Source of the DNA: Aestuariibaculum sediminum
GTDB lineage: Bacteria; Bacteroidota; Bacteroidia; Flavobacteriales; Flavobacteriaceae
Length of the DNA stretch: 64,000 nt
Assembly (NCBI RefSeq): GCF_014596945.1
Contig: NZ_JACVXB010000003.1
Location: forward strand, 310,001 to 374,000
Reading direction: 5' to 3'
Shown here: piece by piece, positions 55,333 to 64,000 of the stretch
How the letters are laid out: each line of letters opens with the position of its first letter
Numbering within the stretch: the first letter of the stretch is position 1
The notes under the pieces: model-generated
The model's input: only the letters and a program-made list of their open reading frames with translations
What the model was told of the DNA's origin: nothing
Databases searched by the model: none
Program-made: the position numbers and the translations under genes

Positions 55333-55372
55333 TTTAAGTATTTTTGAACACTTAATATCTTAAAAACGATAA

Positions 55373-56323
55373 ATGAATATATCAGTAGTCATACCACTAC
55401 TTAATGAACAAGAATCTTTAAAAGAATTACATGATTGGATTGCAAAAGTTATGCAATCCAATCGTTTTTCGTACGAAATACTATTTATTGACGATGGCAG
55501 TACCGACGATTCATGGCAGGTTATTTCGACATTGGCTTCTAAAAGTAATAATGTAAAAGGACTTCGTTTTTCTAAAAACTTTGGAAAATCGCAAGCTTTA
55601 CATGCTGGATTCGAAAAAGCACAGGGTGACGTTGTCATTACAATGGATGCCGACTTACAAGATAACCCCGATGAAATTCCGGAACTTTACAATATGATTA
55701 TTAACAATCGATTTGATTTGGTTTCTGGTTGGAAAAAGAAACGCTACGATTCGGTTATTGCTAAAAATATGCCATCTAAATTATTTAACTGGGCCGCCCG
55801 AAAAACATCAGGTGTTAAATTAAATGACTTTAATTGTGGACTAAAAGCTTACAAACTTGAAGTTGTAAAAAACATCGATGTTAATGGTGAAATGCACCGC
55901 TATATACCGGTACTAGCAAAAAACGCCGGTTTTACAAATATTGGTGAAAAAGTAGTGCAACATCAAGCCCGTAAATACGGTGAAACCAAATTTGGCATGA
56001 ATCGCTTTATAAACGGTTTTCTCGATTTAATAACCATATGGTTTATTTCTCACTTTGGTAAACGCCCCATGCATTTATTTGGTGCGCTAGGGGTAATCAT
56101 GTTTATTATAGGATTCGCTTTTTCCTTTTACCTGGGCATCGACAAACTATTTTTAAATCCCGCTGGTCGACTTATTACCCAACGTCCGGAATTCTTTTTA
56201 GCCTTGTCCACCATGATTATTGGAACTCAGTTTTTTGTAGCAGGCTTTTTAGGTGAAATGATTTTACGTTCCAAAGACGATAAAAAACGCTATTTAATTA
56301 AGGACGAGACTTCAAATATTTAA
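55373..56323 (+). CDS. GT2 family glycosyltransferase, GtrB/DPM1-like
   Basis: A 316-residue membrane-bound glycosyltransferase. The N-terminal GT-A domain has ISVVIPLLNEQESLKELHDWI, LFIDDGSTDDSW and ITMDADLQDNPDEIPEL (DAD metal site, then the DLQD of this subfamily), and KYGETKFGMNRF. Two C-terminal membrane helices (RPMHLFGALGVIMFIIGFAFSFYLG, FFLALSTMIIGTQFFVAGFLGEMIL) anchor it. It probably moves a sugar from a nucleotide sugar to undecaprenyl phosphate. Follows DUF4199 in one operon. Confidence 0.92.
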   Translation: MNISVVIPLLNEQESLKELHDWIAKVMQSNRFSYEILFIDDGSTDDSWQVISTLASKSNNVKGLRFSKNFGKSQALHAGFEKAQGDVVITMDADLQDNPDEIPELYNMIINNRFDLVSGWKKKRYDSVIAKNMPSKLFNWAARKTSGVKLNDFNCGLKAYKLEVVKNIDVNGEMHRYIPVLAKNAGFTNIGEKVVQHQARKYGETKFGMNRFINGFLDLITIWFISHFGKRPMHLFGALGVIMFIIGFAFSFYLGIDKLFLNPAGRLITQRPEFFLALSTMIIGTQFFVAGFLGEMILRSKDDKKRYLIKDETSNI

Positions 56324-56501
56324 TGAAACAGATTATTTTTTGAAAATGCTCAAAAAGTCATAAAATATAAGGCACCCAACGAGACAATTCAATATTATTT
56401 AATAACTTTAAACCTGTTTCATAGTCTTCCCTTTTGAAACAAACTAAAACTATAAAAGACCAGTATTTCTATTTTTTTGAAATTATTTTTTACAACACAT
56501 T

Positions 56502-58232
56502 ATGATACACATCGAACCAAAAATTTTAGACCGAATCAACACTTGGTTAACCCCGTCGTTCGACGAAGAAACACAAGCATTTATTAAAGACAGTATTGCT
56601 AGTAATCCTAAAGACATTCAGGAAAGTTTTTACAAAGATTTAGAGTTTGGAACAGGTGGTATGCGAGGTATCATGGGCATAGGCACAAACCGAATTAACA
56701 AATATACGCTTGGAAAAAGCACTCAGGGATTAAGTGATTATTTACATAAATCGTTTCCTAACGAAACACCAAAAGCGGTAATTGCATACGATTGCAGACA
56801 TAATAGTAAAACTTTAGCTAAAGTGGTAGCCGACGTATTTTCGGCAAACGGCATTGAGGTTTATTTGTTTGAAGACCTGCGCCCTACACCAGAATTATCG
56901 TTTGCTGTTAGACATCTAAATTGCCACTGTGGAATTGTATTAACAGCATCACACAATCCGCCCGAATACAATGGATATAAAGTGTATTGGCAGGACGGCG
57001 GTCAATTAGTACCTCCACAGGATGGCGAAGTAATAGCCATGATTAATGATATAAATTATTCTGATATAAAATTTGAAGCAAACAACAGTTTAATTCACTA
57101 TATAAGTACTGATGTAGATAATGCTTTTATTGAAGCCTCCGTACAGAACGGGTGTGTTGGAGCAACACCATCAGCAAAAGACGATTTAACCATTGTTTTC
57201 ACCTCACTTCACGGAACTTCTATTACAGCTGTTCCGGAAACTTTAAAACGTGCCGGATATAAAAAAGTTCATATTGTAAAAGAACAGGAAGTACCAGATG
57301 GAGGGTTTCCTACGGTAGCTTCACCAAACCCTGAAGAACCAGCAGCTTTAAAGATGGCTTTAGAACTAGCTGAAAAAGTAAATGCCGATATCGTAATTGG
57401 TACCGACCCAGATTGCGACCGGTTGGGTGTAGCTGTAAGAAATTCAGAAGGTGAACTTCAATTATTAAACGGAAATCAAACCATGTTAATGATGACCGAT
57501 TTTCTATTAAAACAATGGAAAGCAGATCGTAAAATAACAGGAAATCAATTTATTGCTTCAACCATTGTATCCACACCGATGCTCACTAAACTTGCTGAAG
57601 CTTACAACGTAGAAAGCAAAATTGTATTGACTGGATTTAAATGGATTGCAAAGCTAATTAAAGATTACCCTCAATTAGAATTTATTGGTGGTGGTGAAGA
57701 AAGTTTTGGATATATGGTTGGCGATTTTGTTCGCGATAAAGATGCCGTGACTTCTACGCTTTTAGCCTGTGAAATTGCAGCCATCACAAAATCAGAAGGC
57801 AGTTCATTCTTCAACGAGTTAATTAAATTATATGTTGAGCATGGTTGCTTCAAAGAAAAATTAGTATCCCTAACCAAAAAAGGGATTGAAGGTGCTCAGG
57901 AAATCACACAAATGATGACCGATGCTCGTAAAAACCCTCTTAAAGAAATAAACGGTTCTAAAGTTGTTAAACTTGAAGACTACCAATCTTCTATTGCTAA
58001 ACATTTAGCCACAGGTAAAGAAACACCTATTGATGTACCAAAATCTAACGTATTAATTTACTACACCGAAGATGGTAGCCAAATTGCACTAAGACCTAGT
58101 GGAACAGAACCTAAAATTAAATTTTATGTAAGTGTAAACACAACTTTAAATTCGCCTGAAGATTTTAAATTAGTTGAGGCTTCTTTAGATGCTAAAGCGG
58201 AAATCATTCTAAAAGACATGAAGCTTATTTAA
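56502..58232 (+). CDS. Phosphoglucomutase/phosphomannomutase family enzyme
   Basis: A 576-residue phospho-sugar mutase. The catalytic serine is in [13 protein letters not shown] (Ser150); the metal loop is [12 protein letters not shown]; the sugar loop [11 protein letters not shown] and the phosphate-binding [12 protein letters not shown] follow in order. It has the longer form of phosphoglucomutase typical of Bacteroidota (about 570-580). It interconverts glucose or mannose 1- and 6-phosphates. The specific sugar is uncertain. It precedes the MsbA-like exporter gene. Confidence 0.93.
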   Translation: MIHIEPKILDRINTWLTPSFDEETQAFIKDSIASNPKDIQESFYKDLEFGTGGMRGIMGIGTNRINKYTLGKSTQGLSDYLHKSFPNETPKAVIAYDCRHNSKTLAKVVADVFSANGIEVYLFEDLRPTPELSFAVRHLNCHCGIVLTASHNPPEYNGYKVYWQDGGQLVPPQDGEVIAMINDINYSDIKFEANNSLIHYISTDVDNAFIEASVQNGCVGATPSAKDDLTIVFTSLHGTSITAVPETLKRAGYKKVHIVKEQEVPDGGFPTVASPNPEEPAALKMALELAEKVNADIVIGTDPDCDRLGVAVRNSEGELQLLNGNQTMLMMTDFLLKQWKADRKITGNQFIASTIVSTPMLTKLAEAYNVESKIVLTGFKWIAKLIKDYPQLEFIGGGEESFGYMVGDFVRDKDAVTSTLLACEIAAITKSEGSSFFNELIKLYVEHGCFKEKLVSLTKKGIEGAQEITQMMTDARKNPLKEINGSKVVKLEDYQSSIAKHLATGKETPIDVPKSNVLIYYTEDGSQIALRPSGTEPKIKFYVSVNTTLNSPEDFKLVEASLDAKAEIILKDMKLI

Positions 58233-58292
58233 AATTATCAGCATCTGTAAGTCAAAAATTTGTTAAACAGATGTGATTAATTTAATAAGCCA

Positions 58293-58300
58293 TATCTTTG
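58293..58300 (+). promoter_or_regulatory. Promoter -7 element upstream of the exporter gene
   Basis: TATCTTTG, an exact TANNTTTG core. A terminator hairpin lies between it and the exporter ATG. No well-spaced -33 element was found. Confidence 0.4.
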
Positions 58301-58310
58301 TAACATATTT

Positions 58311-58347
58311 ACATGCTTTTATGATACTCATAAAAGCATGTTTTTTT
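58311..58347 (+). terminator. Terminator hairpin ahead of the exporter gene
   Basis: ACATGCTTTTATGA (58311-58324) pairs with TCATAAAAGCATGT (58328-58341), a perfect 14-base stem with a 3-base loop, followed by Ts to 58347. It can end the mutase transcript, but also lies just after a promoter core for the exporter gene. Confidence 0.8.
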
Positions 58348-58361
58348 AACAGCCGTTTTTA

Positions 58362-60191
58362 ATGAAGCAATTTTTCAATATCTTACAATACGCAAGGCCT
58401 TATAAACGCTATGCGGCAGGTCATATTATTTCCAATATTTTTTATGCCTTATTCGGAACACTTTCTTTCATAGCACTTATTCCTATGCTTGAAATTCTGT
58501 TTGAAGAAAAAGCAGACCTAAAACCTATAGCGAAGCCTGTTTTTACAGGCTTAGGAAATTTAAAACAATTCGGACAAGACTTTTTGGCCTTCCACGTCAA
58601 TCAGTTTGCTCAAAACGATCCTCAAAAGGCATTGTTATTTGTAGTTGGATTAATTATTTCTTTGTTTCTTTTGAAAAACATCTTTGGTTATTTGGCGAAC
58701 TATTTCATGGTTTTTTTAAGAAATGGTGTAGTACGCGACCTTAGAAATAAAGTTTATCAAAAAACAGTAGAATTACCACTATCATTTTTTTCTGAGCAAC
58801 GTAAAGGAGACATCATGGCGCGAGTAACGCAAGATGTTGCTACCTTACAATACTCGATGCTTCCCGCACTAGAACTTATCGTTAGAGAACCTTTAACAAT
58901 AATATTTACATTAATAATGATGATAGTGCTTAGTCCTAAGCTAACTATTTTTGTTTTTGTATTTATCCCGCTTGCTGGTTTGGTGATTTCTAGAATTGGT
59001 AGGAGTTTAAAACGAAAATCAGATCGCGTTCAAAAGGAACAAGGTAATATATTATCAACTTTAGAAGAAACATTATCTGGTTTACGAATCATAAAAGGCT
59101 TTAATGCCGAAGAAAAATTTAAGAGTAAATTTAATGATTCAGCAAATCGATTTTTCCATTTTTCAAATAAATTATTAAACCGACAAAATTTAGCTTCTCC
59201 AACCAGTGAGTTTCTAGGCATTTTAGTAATATCGATACTATTACTTTACGGCGGACAATTGGTTTTAGTAGATCAATCACTCAGCGGAAGTGCCTTTATC
59301 GCTTTTATGGGACTAGCCTATCAAATTATGGTTCCTGCCAAAGCGATTTCACGTGGACTATACAACATCAAACAAGGTGATGCGGCAGCCGAACGTATTC
59401 AGGAAATTATTGATGCTCCAAACCCTTTAAAAGACAAGGAAAATGCTTTAGTTAAATCCAGCTTCGATGCAGAAATCGTTTTTGAAAATATTTCATTTAA
59501 ATACGATAAAGAACTCGTACTCAAAAACTTTTCGTTAACCATTCCAAAAGGTGAAACGGTCGCTTTAGTTGGGCAATCTGGAAGTGGAAAATCAACCATT
59601 GCTAATTTAATAACACGTTTTTACGATGTAACGGAAGGACGAATATTAATTGACGGTATTGATATTCGTGACTTAAGTACCAATGCCCTTCGCAGCCAAT
59701 TAGGCATAGTAACTCAAGATGCAATTTTGTTTAACGACAGTATAAAAAACAATCTTAAACTAGGTAATGATGAAGCGACAGATGAAGATATTGTAGACGC
59801 TCTTAAAGTAGCCAATGCCTGGGAGTTTGTAAAAGAATTACCTGATGGTATCGAAACCAATATTGGTGATGCAGGAAACAAATTATCGGGCGGACAAAAA
59901 CAACGATTAAGTATTGCCAGAGCCGTACTTAAAAGCCCGCCAATTATGGTTTTAGACGAAGCTACTTCTGCACTAGACACAGAAAGTGAACGTCTAGTCC
60001 AGGTGGCATTAGAAAACATGATGAAAAATAGAACGTCTATTGTCATTGCGCACAGACTTTCGACCATTCAAAATGCCGATAATATTGTCGTGTTGAATAA
60101 AGGCGAAATTGTAGAAAAAGGAAAACATGCCGAACTTATAGCTAAGCAAGGTGTTTATCAAAAACTTGTAGAAATGCAGAGCTTTGAATAA
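58362..60191 (+). CDS. MsbA-like ABC exporter
   Basis: A 609-residue half-transporter with six membrane helices (residues about 20-340) fused to an ATPase. Key motifs: Walker A GQSGSGKST, Q-loop VTQDAILFND, signature LSGGQKQRLSIARAVL, Walker B IMVLDEATSALD and an IAHRLST His switch. It works as a homodimer or heterodimer and exports lipids, lipid A cores or drugs. It is monocistronic. MsbA identity is plausible from size and motifs but not proven. Confidence 0.92.
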   Translation: MKQFFNILQYARPYKRYAAGHIISNIFYALFGTLSFIALIPMLEILFEEKADLKPIAKPVFTGLGNLKQFGQDFLAFHVNQFAQNDPQKALLFVVGLIISLFLLKNIFGYLANYFMVFLRNGVVRDLRNKVYQKTVELPLSFFSEQRKGDIMARVTQDVATLQYSMLPALELIVREPLTIIFTLIMMIVLSPKLTIFVFVFIPLAGLVISRIGRSLKRKSDRVQKEQGNILSTLEETLSGLRIIKGFNAEEKFKSKFNDSANRFFHFSNKLLNRQNLASPTSEFLGILVISILLLYGGQLVLVDQSLSGSAFIAFMGLAYQIMVPAKAISRGLYNIKQGDAAAERIQEIIDAPNPLKDKENALVKSSFDAEIVFENISFKYDKELVLKNFSLTIPKGETVALVGQSGSGKSTIANLITRFYDVTEGRILIDGIDIRDLSTNALRSQLGIVTQDAILFNDSIKNNLKLGNDEATDEDIVDALKVANAWEFVKELPDGIETNIGDAGNKLSGGQKQRLSIARAVLKSPPIMVLDEATSALDTESERLVQVALENMMKNRTSIVIAHRLSTIQNADNIVVLNKGEIVEKGKHAELIAKQGVYQKLVEMQSFE

Positions 60192-60203
60192 CAAGAATAA
60201 ATT

Positions 60204-60238
60204 AAAAAGGACAGAAGTTAACTTCTATCCTTTTTTTC
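60204..60238 (+). terminator. Rho-independent terminator after exporter gene
   Basis: An inverted repeat, AAAAAGGACAGAAGTT against AACTTCTATCCTTTTT (one mismatch pair), followed by a T run. Confidence 0.8.
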
Positions 60239-60462
60239 TTAATTGTTATCGTAAAGAAAAAACAATTAATAGCTATAGGTATTTATCCAAAGATAATACT
60301 ATTTTACTTACTAAACAACCTCAAAAATACATTTTACCCTTTAAAAATTACTTTTAACGATAAATAATGATTAATAAGTAGGAAAATACAAGGCAAAACA
60401 AAAATAAATAGATAAAATTTAAACTTTCCTTAATTTTAACCGTCAAACCATTAAAGTAGTTT

Positions 60463-61005
60463 GTGACAGACGAAGACATATTAATAGAGCAACTAAAATC
60501 TAAAACAGAAAAAGAGCAAGCTTTTAGAACCCTAATAACGCTTTATAAAGAGCGTCTATATTGGCATATACGACATATAGTAAAATCGCACGACGATACC
60601 GACGATGTGTTACAAAACACCTTTATTAAAATTTTTAAAAATATTCATAATTTTAATGGAGATAGCAAGCTTTACTCTTGGATGTATCGTATAGCTACAA
60701 ATGAATCTATTACGTTTATTAATAAAAACGCGAAAAGGCTTCAGACCACTAGTGAGGAAATACAGCAAATAGCTATTAATAATTTAACATCCGATGTGTA
60801 TTTTGAGGGTAGCGATATACAGCTTAAATTACAAGAGGCAATTGCCAACTTACCACAGAAACAACAACTTGTTTTCAACATGAAATACTTTGAAAATTTG
60901 AAATTTAAAGATATGGCTGATATTTTGGAAACCAGTGAAGGTGCATTAAAAGCTTCATATCACATTGCTTCAAAAAAAATTGAAGCTTATTTAACTAAAG
61001 ATTAA
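60463..61005 (+). CDS. RNA polymerase ECF sigma factor
   Basis: A 180-residue ECF sigma factor. The start is GTG at 60463. Region 2 has KSHDDTDDVLQNTFIKIFKNIHNFNGDSKLYSWMYRIATNESITFI; region 4 has LPQKQQLVFNMKYFENLKFKDMADILETSEGALKASYHIASKKIEAYL. The next two genes encode a single-span membrane protein and an exported small helical protein of the kind often found beside ECF factors in flavobacteria, so it belongs to a three-gene signalling locus. Confidence 0.93.
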   Translation: MTDEDILIEQLKSKTEKEQAFRTLITLYKERLYWHIRHIVKSHDDTDDVLQNTFIKIFKNIHNFNGDSKLYSWMYRIATNESITFINKNAKRLQTTSEEIQQIAINNLTSDVYFEGSDIQLKLQEAIANLPQKQQLVFNMKYFENLKFKDMADILETSEGALKASYHIASKKIEAYLTKD

Positions 61006-61035
61006 ACTTTTATAAAAAAAAATAGTCCTATTAGT

Positions 61036-61533
61036 ATGAATCATAAAAAGCAACATAGAAAATTTAATTCCGGATTTAATATTCCTGAGGATTACTTTGA
61101 TGGTTTCGAGGATCGATTGTTTTCACAAATAAACCTTAAAACTAAAGCTAATGATTCTGGTTTTAATATACCTGAAAATTATTTAGACGATCTCGAAGAC
61201 CGTATTCTACATAAAGTTTCAACAACCCATACACCCAAAGTTGTACCATTATTTTCTAGAAAAAATGTAATTTACGCTTCAAGCATTGCTGCCTGTATAA
61301 TTTTAATGTTTAGCTTATCGATATTTAAAACGAACAACACTTTCGATAATATTGACTCAGAAAGTATCGAAGAATATTTATTCACAGAAGATCTTGATGT
61401 TTACGAAATAGCTTCAAACTTATCATCGGAAGACTTTGCTGCGGACAATTATCCTAATATAAAAATTGATGAAGAAACTTTTGAAGATTACATATTAATT
61501 GATGTTGATATTGAAGACATGGTTATTGAATAA
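61036..61533 (+). CDS. Single-span membrane protein with internal repeat, ECF partner
   Basis: A 165-residue protein. Its cytoplasmic N-terminus has a repeated unit: FNSGFNIPEDYFDGFEDRLF (about 10-29) and SGFNIPENYLDDLEDRIL (about 41-58). One membrane helix lies at about 77-95 (IYASSIAACIILMFSLSIF). The rest is very acidic (ESIEEYLFTEDLDVYEIAS, DEETFEDYILIDVDIEDMVIE). It probably anchors or inhibits the sigma factor at the membrane, by analogy to anti-sigma partners; no standard anti-sigma motif was recognised. It lies 30 bases after the sigma stop. Confidence 0.75.
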   Translation: MNHKKQHRKFNSGFNIPEDYFDGFEDRLFSQINLKTKANDSGFNIPENYLDDLEDRILHKVSTTHTPKVVPLFSRKNVIYASSIAACIILMFSLSIFKTNNTFDNIDSESIEEYLFTEDLDVYEIASNLSSEDFAADNYPNIKIDEETFEDYILIDVDIEDMVIE

Positions 61534-61587
61534 TTCTTAACTAATCTTATATTCCAAATCTCAAAACAATTACTAAAACTAAAACAT

Positions 61588-62025
61588 GTGAAAAATTTAA
61601 TACTCCCTATATTATTTTTGGTTTCCATTAGTGTTTTTGCACAAAGCCATGGTGATAAATTTAAAGAATTAAAAATTCCTTTTATTTCAGAACGCATAAA
61701 CTTAACACCTACAGAAGCAGAAAAATTTTGGCCTATTTACAATAAATACGACAATTCTATATCTGAATTACGTCATAAAATTAGAAGCATAGAGCGCAAA
61801 ATGAAGCATGAATCAGAGACTATTTCCGATTCGGAAGCGAAAGTTTTACTAACAACTTTAAACAATTATGAAAGCGAATTAGTAGACACCCGTAAAAAAC
61901 TCAATAAAGAACTTTTAAATATATTATCCCCTAAAAAAGTATTGAAGCTTCAAGTTGCAGAAGAAGCTTTTAAACGACAACTTTTCGATAGATATGTAAA
62001 AAAGAAACTGGAAAAGAAACAATAA
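61588..62025 (+). CDS. Exported helical protein of an ECF locus, Spy/CpxP-like
   Basis: A 145-residue exported protein with a signal peptide (LILPILFLVSISVFAQ); the start is GTG at 61588. The mature part is alpha-helical: INLTPTEAEKFWPIYNKYDNSISELRHKIRSIERKM, then LNNYESELVDTRKKLNKELLNILSPKKVLKLQ. The LTPTEAEKFWP segment is similar to the LTxxQ-type motif of Spy/CpxP envelope chaperones, and relatives are annotated as sensors of ECF sigma factors in flavobacteria. It probably reports envelope stress to the locus. Confidence 0.82.
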   Translation: MKNLILPILFLVSISVFAQSHGDKFKELKIPFISERINLTPTEAEKFWPIYNKYDNSISELRHKIRSIERKMKHESETISDSEAKVLLTTLNNYESELVDTRKKLNKELLNILSPKKVLKLQVAEEAFKRQLFDRYVKKKLEKKQ

Positions 62026-62028
62026 ATA

Positions 62029-62062
62029 AAAAAAAAGAGCTTTAAAAGCTCTTTTTTTTTAT
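62029..62062. terminator. Bidirectional terminator
   Basis: GAGCTTT and AAAGCTC form the stem, flanked by a run of A and a run of T, between convergent stops at 62025 and 62059. Confidence 0.8.
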
Positions 62063-63102
62063 TCTTTAAAAGTCAATTTAGCTATACGTTTCGATCCACC
62101 TGCAAAAGCTACCGAATCATTTAAAAATCGAATGGTATAAAATGGTTCATCGCTAATATGCTGCCAAGATTCTCCGCCATCCTTACTAAAATCTATACCT
62201 TTAAACCCGACAGCCGCCAAAGATGTTCCCTTAGCATTTGGTATATACTGCACACAACTTCTATAACCAGGATTCTGACCATCGGCAACCACTTTCCAGG
62301 TTTTACCACCGTCTATTGTTTTTATTTTATTAGAACGATTCGCATCTGGTTTCATAAAATTTCCACCAATAGCATAACCAATCTGGTCGTTATAAAAATC
62401 AATCGAGTATATTCCCTCAGTATCCTCCTCCTGAATTATTGGTGTTTTAGTTACGAACCACGTAATTCCTTTATCCGCAGTAAAATAAATATTTCCTTTA
62501 GAAGTGGCAACCCAAGCTTTTTCGCCTACAACGGTTATATTTGTATTACTAGCAGCAAAAGCACCTTCTCCCTCGTCTAATTTTGGTATTTTCGAACACG
62601 GAATTTTATCCCAAGTTACCCCGCCATCACGGGTTAAAATGATGGACAAACATCCCTCAACACTATCACCCACAGCAATACCTTCCTTATCGTTCCAAAA
62701 GCGCATGGCATCATAAAAAACACCTTTCGCTTCTTCCTTATAGACAAGCTGCATTGCGCCCTGACCAGTTTTAAACAGTAATCCCGGACTTTCAATACTT
62801 AGCATAAAAAAATCGGTAGGAGTATGCGCCACTGCTCTAAAATGTAAAGACAATGAATCATAGCTTTGCTTCGACGTTTGCCACATTTTTGTATTTGGAT
62901 TGTACAATCCAAACGCTCCGTTATTAGCAGCAAATGCTAAACTTTTGTCCTCTAAAATTTCTATTGCTCTTACACTTAACAATGAATCCTCAAGAATTGT
63001 TTCAATTTCAACCGATTTAAAATGACGAGGCACAAATTCAGTCTTCTTTTTGCAAGAAATCGATATTACCAATAGGATTACTACAACCACTACATTTTTC
63101 AT
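62059..63102 (-). CDS. BNR-repeat beta-propeller lipoprotein
   Basis: A 347-residue lipoprotein (lipobox SISC). Four or more Asp-box-like repeats are visible: LTRDGGVTWDKIP, FTADKGITWFV, KTIDGGKTWKVV and FSKDGGESWQHIS, which suit a beta-propeller like the Ycf48/sialidase-type family. It is often annotated as an oxidoreductase without evidence. No catalytic sialidase residues were seen, so a binding or assembly role is more likely. It is convergent to the ECF locus and divergent from the RsmB-type gene. Confidence 0.85.
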   Translation of the reverse strand: MKNVVVVVILLVISISCKKKTEFVPRHFKSVEIETILEDSLLSVRAIEILEDKSLAFAANNGAFGLYNPNTKMWQTSKQSYDSLSLHFRAVAHTPTDFFMLSIESPGLLFKTGQGAMQLVYKEEAKGVFYDAMRFWNDKEGIAVGDSVEGCLSIILTRDGGVTWDKIPCSKIPKLDEGEGAFAASNTNITVVGEKAWVATSKGNIYFTADKGITWFVTKTPIIQEEDTEGIYSIDFYNDQIGYAIGGNFMKPDANRSNKIKTIDGGKTWKVVADGQNPGYRSCVQYIPNAKGTSLAAVGFKGIDFSKDGGESWQHISDEPFYTIRFLNDSVAFAGGSKRIAKLTFKE

Positions 63103-63171
63103 ACTTTACAATTTTCGTTAAAAATATAAAACTAAACGAAAAAACGATTAAACAAATCAACATATTAAATG

Positions 63172-63179
63172 TACCTTTG
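63172..63179 (+). promoter_or_regulatory. Promoter -7 element of the methyltransferase gene
   Basis: TACCTTTG, an exact TANNTTTG core, 20 bases before the ATG at 63200. Confidence 0.55.
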
Positions 63180-63199
63180 CAGCCTCATATTTTTATATC

Positions 63200-64000
63200 A
63201 TGCGATTACACAGAAACTTATGCTTTGCGGTCATTGATGGCTTAACACTTATTTTTAATGAAAAAAAGTACGCTGATAAGGTCATTCAACAATTATTAAA
63301 ACGTGACAAGCGTTGGGGAAGCCGAGATCGCGCTTTTGTTGCCGAAACGACTTATGATATCGTTAGATGGAAACGTCTTTATGCTGAAATTGCCGAAGTT
63401 AAAGAACCTTTTGATCGTGACAACTTATGGCGAATGTTCGCCGTTTGGGCCACTCTAAAAGGCATAAAACTACCGGATTGGAAATATTTTGAAAACACAC
63501 CAACGCGTAAAATTAAAGGGCGCTTCGATGAGTTCTCTAAAATTAGAAAATTTAAAGAATCGATTCCTGATTGGATTGATATTACAGGCGAAAAAGAGTT
63601 AGGTAATACCGTTTGGACAAAAGAAATAGAAGCTTTAAACGAACAAGCAGATGTTATATTAAGAGTAAATACCTTAAAAACCACTAAAGAAAAACTTCAG
63701 GCCGAATTATTTGATGTAGATATTGAAACCGAATTTTTAAAAGGATATCCAAATGCATTAAAATTAAAAGATCGAGCTAACGTTTTTGCAACCGAAGCAT
63801 TCAAAAAAGGGCTTTTCGAAGTTCAGGATGCATCCTCTCAGCTCGTAGCTGATTTTCTGGATATTAAACCTGGTATGCGTGTAGTAGACACCTGTGCAGG
63901 AGCTGGCGGAAAAACATTGCATATTGCTGCCTTAATGGAAAATAAAGGGCAAATCATTGCTATGGATATTTACGAAAAGAAACTGCACGAATTGAAACGA
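63200..64000 (+). CDS. RsmB-type 16S rRNA m5C methyltransferase (partial)
   Basis: The gene begins at the ATG at 63200 and continues past the window edge; 267 codons are visible. An N-terminal NusB-like helical part (KVIQQLLKRDKRWGSRDRAFVAETTYDIVRWKR) is followed by the NOL1/NOP2/Sun methyltransferase domain: ILRVNTLKTTKEKLQAEL, FEVQDASSQLVADFLDIKPGMRVVDTCAGAGGKTLHIAAL, which is the SAM-binding motif I, and MDIYEKKLHELKR. The motif set fits RsmB or a close paralogue such as RsmF; the C-terminus that would decide is not in view. Confidence 0.88.
   Translation, partial: MRLHRNLCFAVIDGLTLIFNEKKYADKVIQQLLKRDKRWGSRDRAFVAETTYDIVRWKRLYAEIAEVKEPFDRDNLWRMFAVWATLKGIKLPDWKYFENTPTRKIKGRFDEFSKIRKFKESIPDWIDITGEKELGNTVWTKEIEALNEQADVILRVNTLKTTKEKLQAELFDVDIETEFLKGYPNALKLKDRANVFATEAFKKGLFEVQDASSQLVADFLDIKPGMRVVDTCAGAGGKTLHIAALMENKGQIIAMDIYEKKLHELKR

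Overview
This window comes from an AT-rich chromosome of a Bacteroidota bacterium, most likely a marine-type Flavobacteriaceae member. The signs are FecI/FecR-type sigma/anti-sigma systems with TonB-dependent receptors, a type IX secretion sorting tail, DUF4252/DUF4199/DUF5777 proteins, a CarB that lacks its C-terminal allosteric domain, a zinc-free type B L31, weak Shine-Dalgarno sites, and many copies of the Bacteroidota promoter core TANNTTTG. No rRNA, tRNA, insertion sequence or CRISPR array was recognised.

Layout. Positions 1-6205 hold an ECF signalling locus (TonB receptor with STN domain, FecR, sigma factor) facing a divergent set of exported proteins. Three copies of one bipartite motif, GTAGGGTAAA-N12-TGTCTTA, precede fecR, a lipoprotein gene and a His-rich secreted protein gene, so the regulon can be read from the DNA. 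Then come gyrB (minus) and a porin (plus). Positions 10027-15186 hold the most striking unit: an Asn-codon-rich leader peptide with competing hairpins, followed by gatC, gatA and a fused gatB-aspS gene. This looks like a tRNA-dependent asparagine operon under classical ribosome-stalling attenuation. Positions 15320-23375 hold an LtrA-like protein, a DUF2911 protein, a second ECF locus with two DUF4252 proteins, two tandem S41 protease lipoproteins and a PP-loop ATPase. Positions 23449-28664 are a vitamin B12 uptake module: BtuB-like receptor under a cobalamin riboswitch, divergent from BtuF/BtuC/BtuD-like genes.

Positions 28781-38103 hold a TPR protein, a GH109-like oxidoreductase-fold glycosidase next to a large transmembrane regulator (degenerate PLC-like, LamG-like, membrane segment, SARP-like output), rmuC, and a satD-DUF3307-thioesterase operon with a palindromic operator candidate. 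Positions 38174-42509 hold small exported proteins, including a DOMON/T9SS protein, a DUF5777 barrel, two c-type haem lipoproteins and a YceI protein, suggesting an extracytoplasmic redox or ligand-binding module. Positions 42557-54642 hold housekeeping genes (carB, rpmH, a lytic transglycosylase, mtaB, a solute-binding lipoprotein, a GlmU-like protein, rpmE2) plus one decayed membrane-protein gene. Positions 54799-60191 hold envelope and sugar genes (DUF4199, glycosyltransferase, phosphosugar mutase, MsbA-like exporter). Positions 60463-62025 are a third ECF locus, and the window ends in an RsmB-type rRNA methyltransferase cut by the edge.
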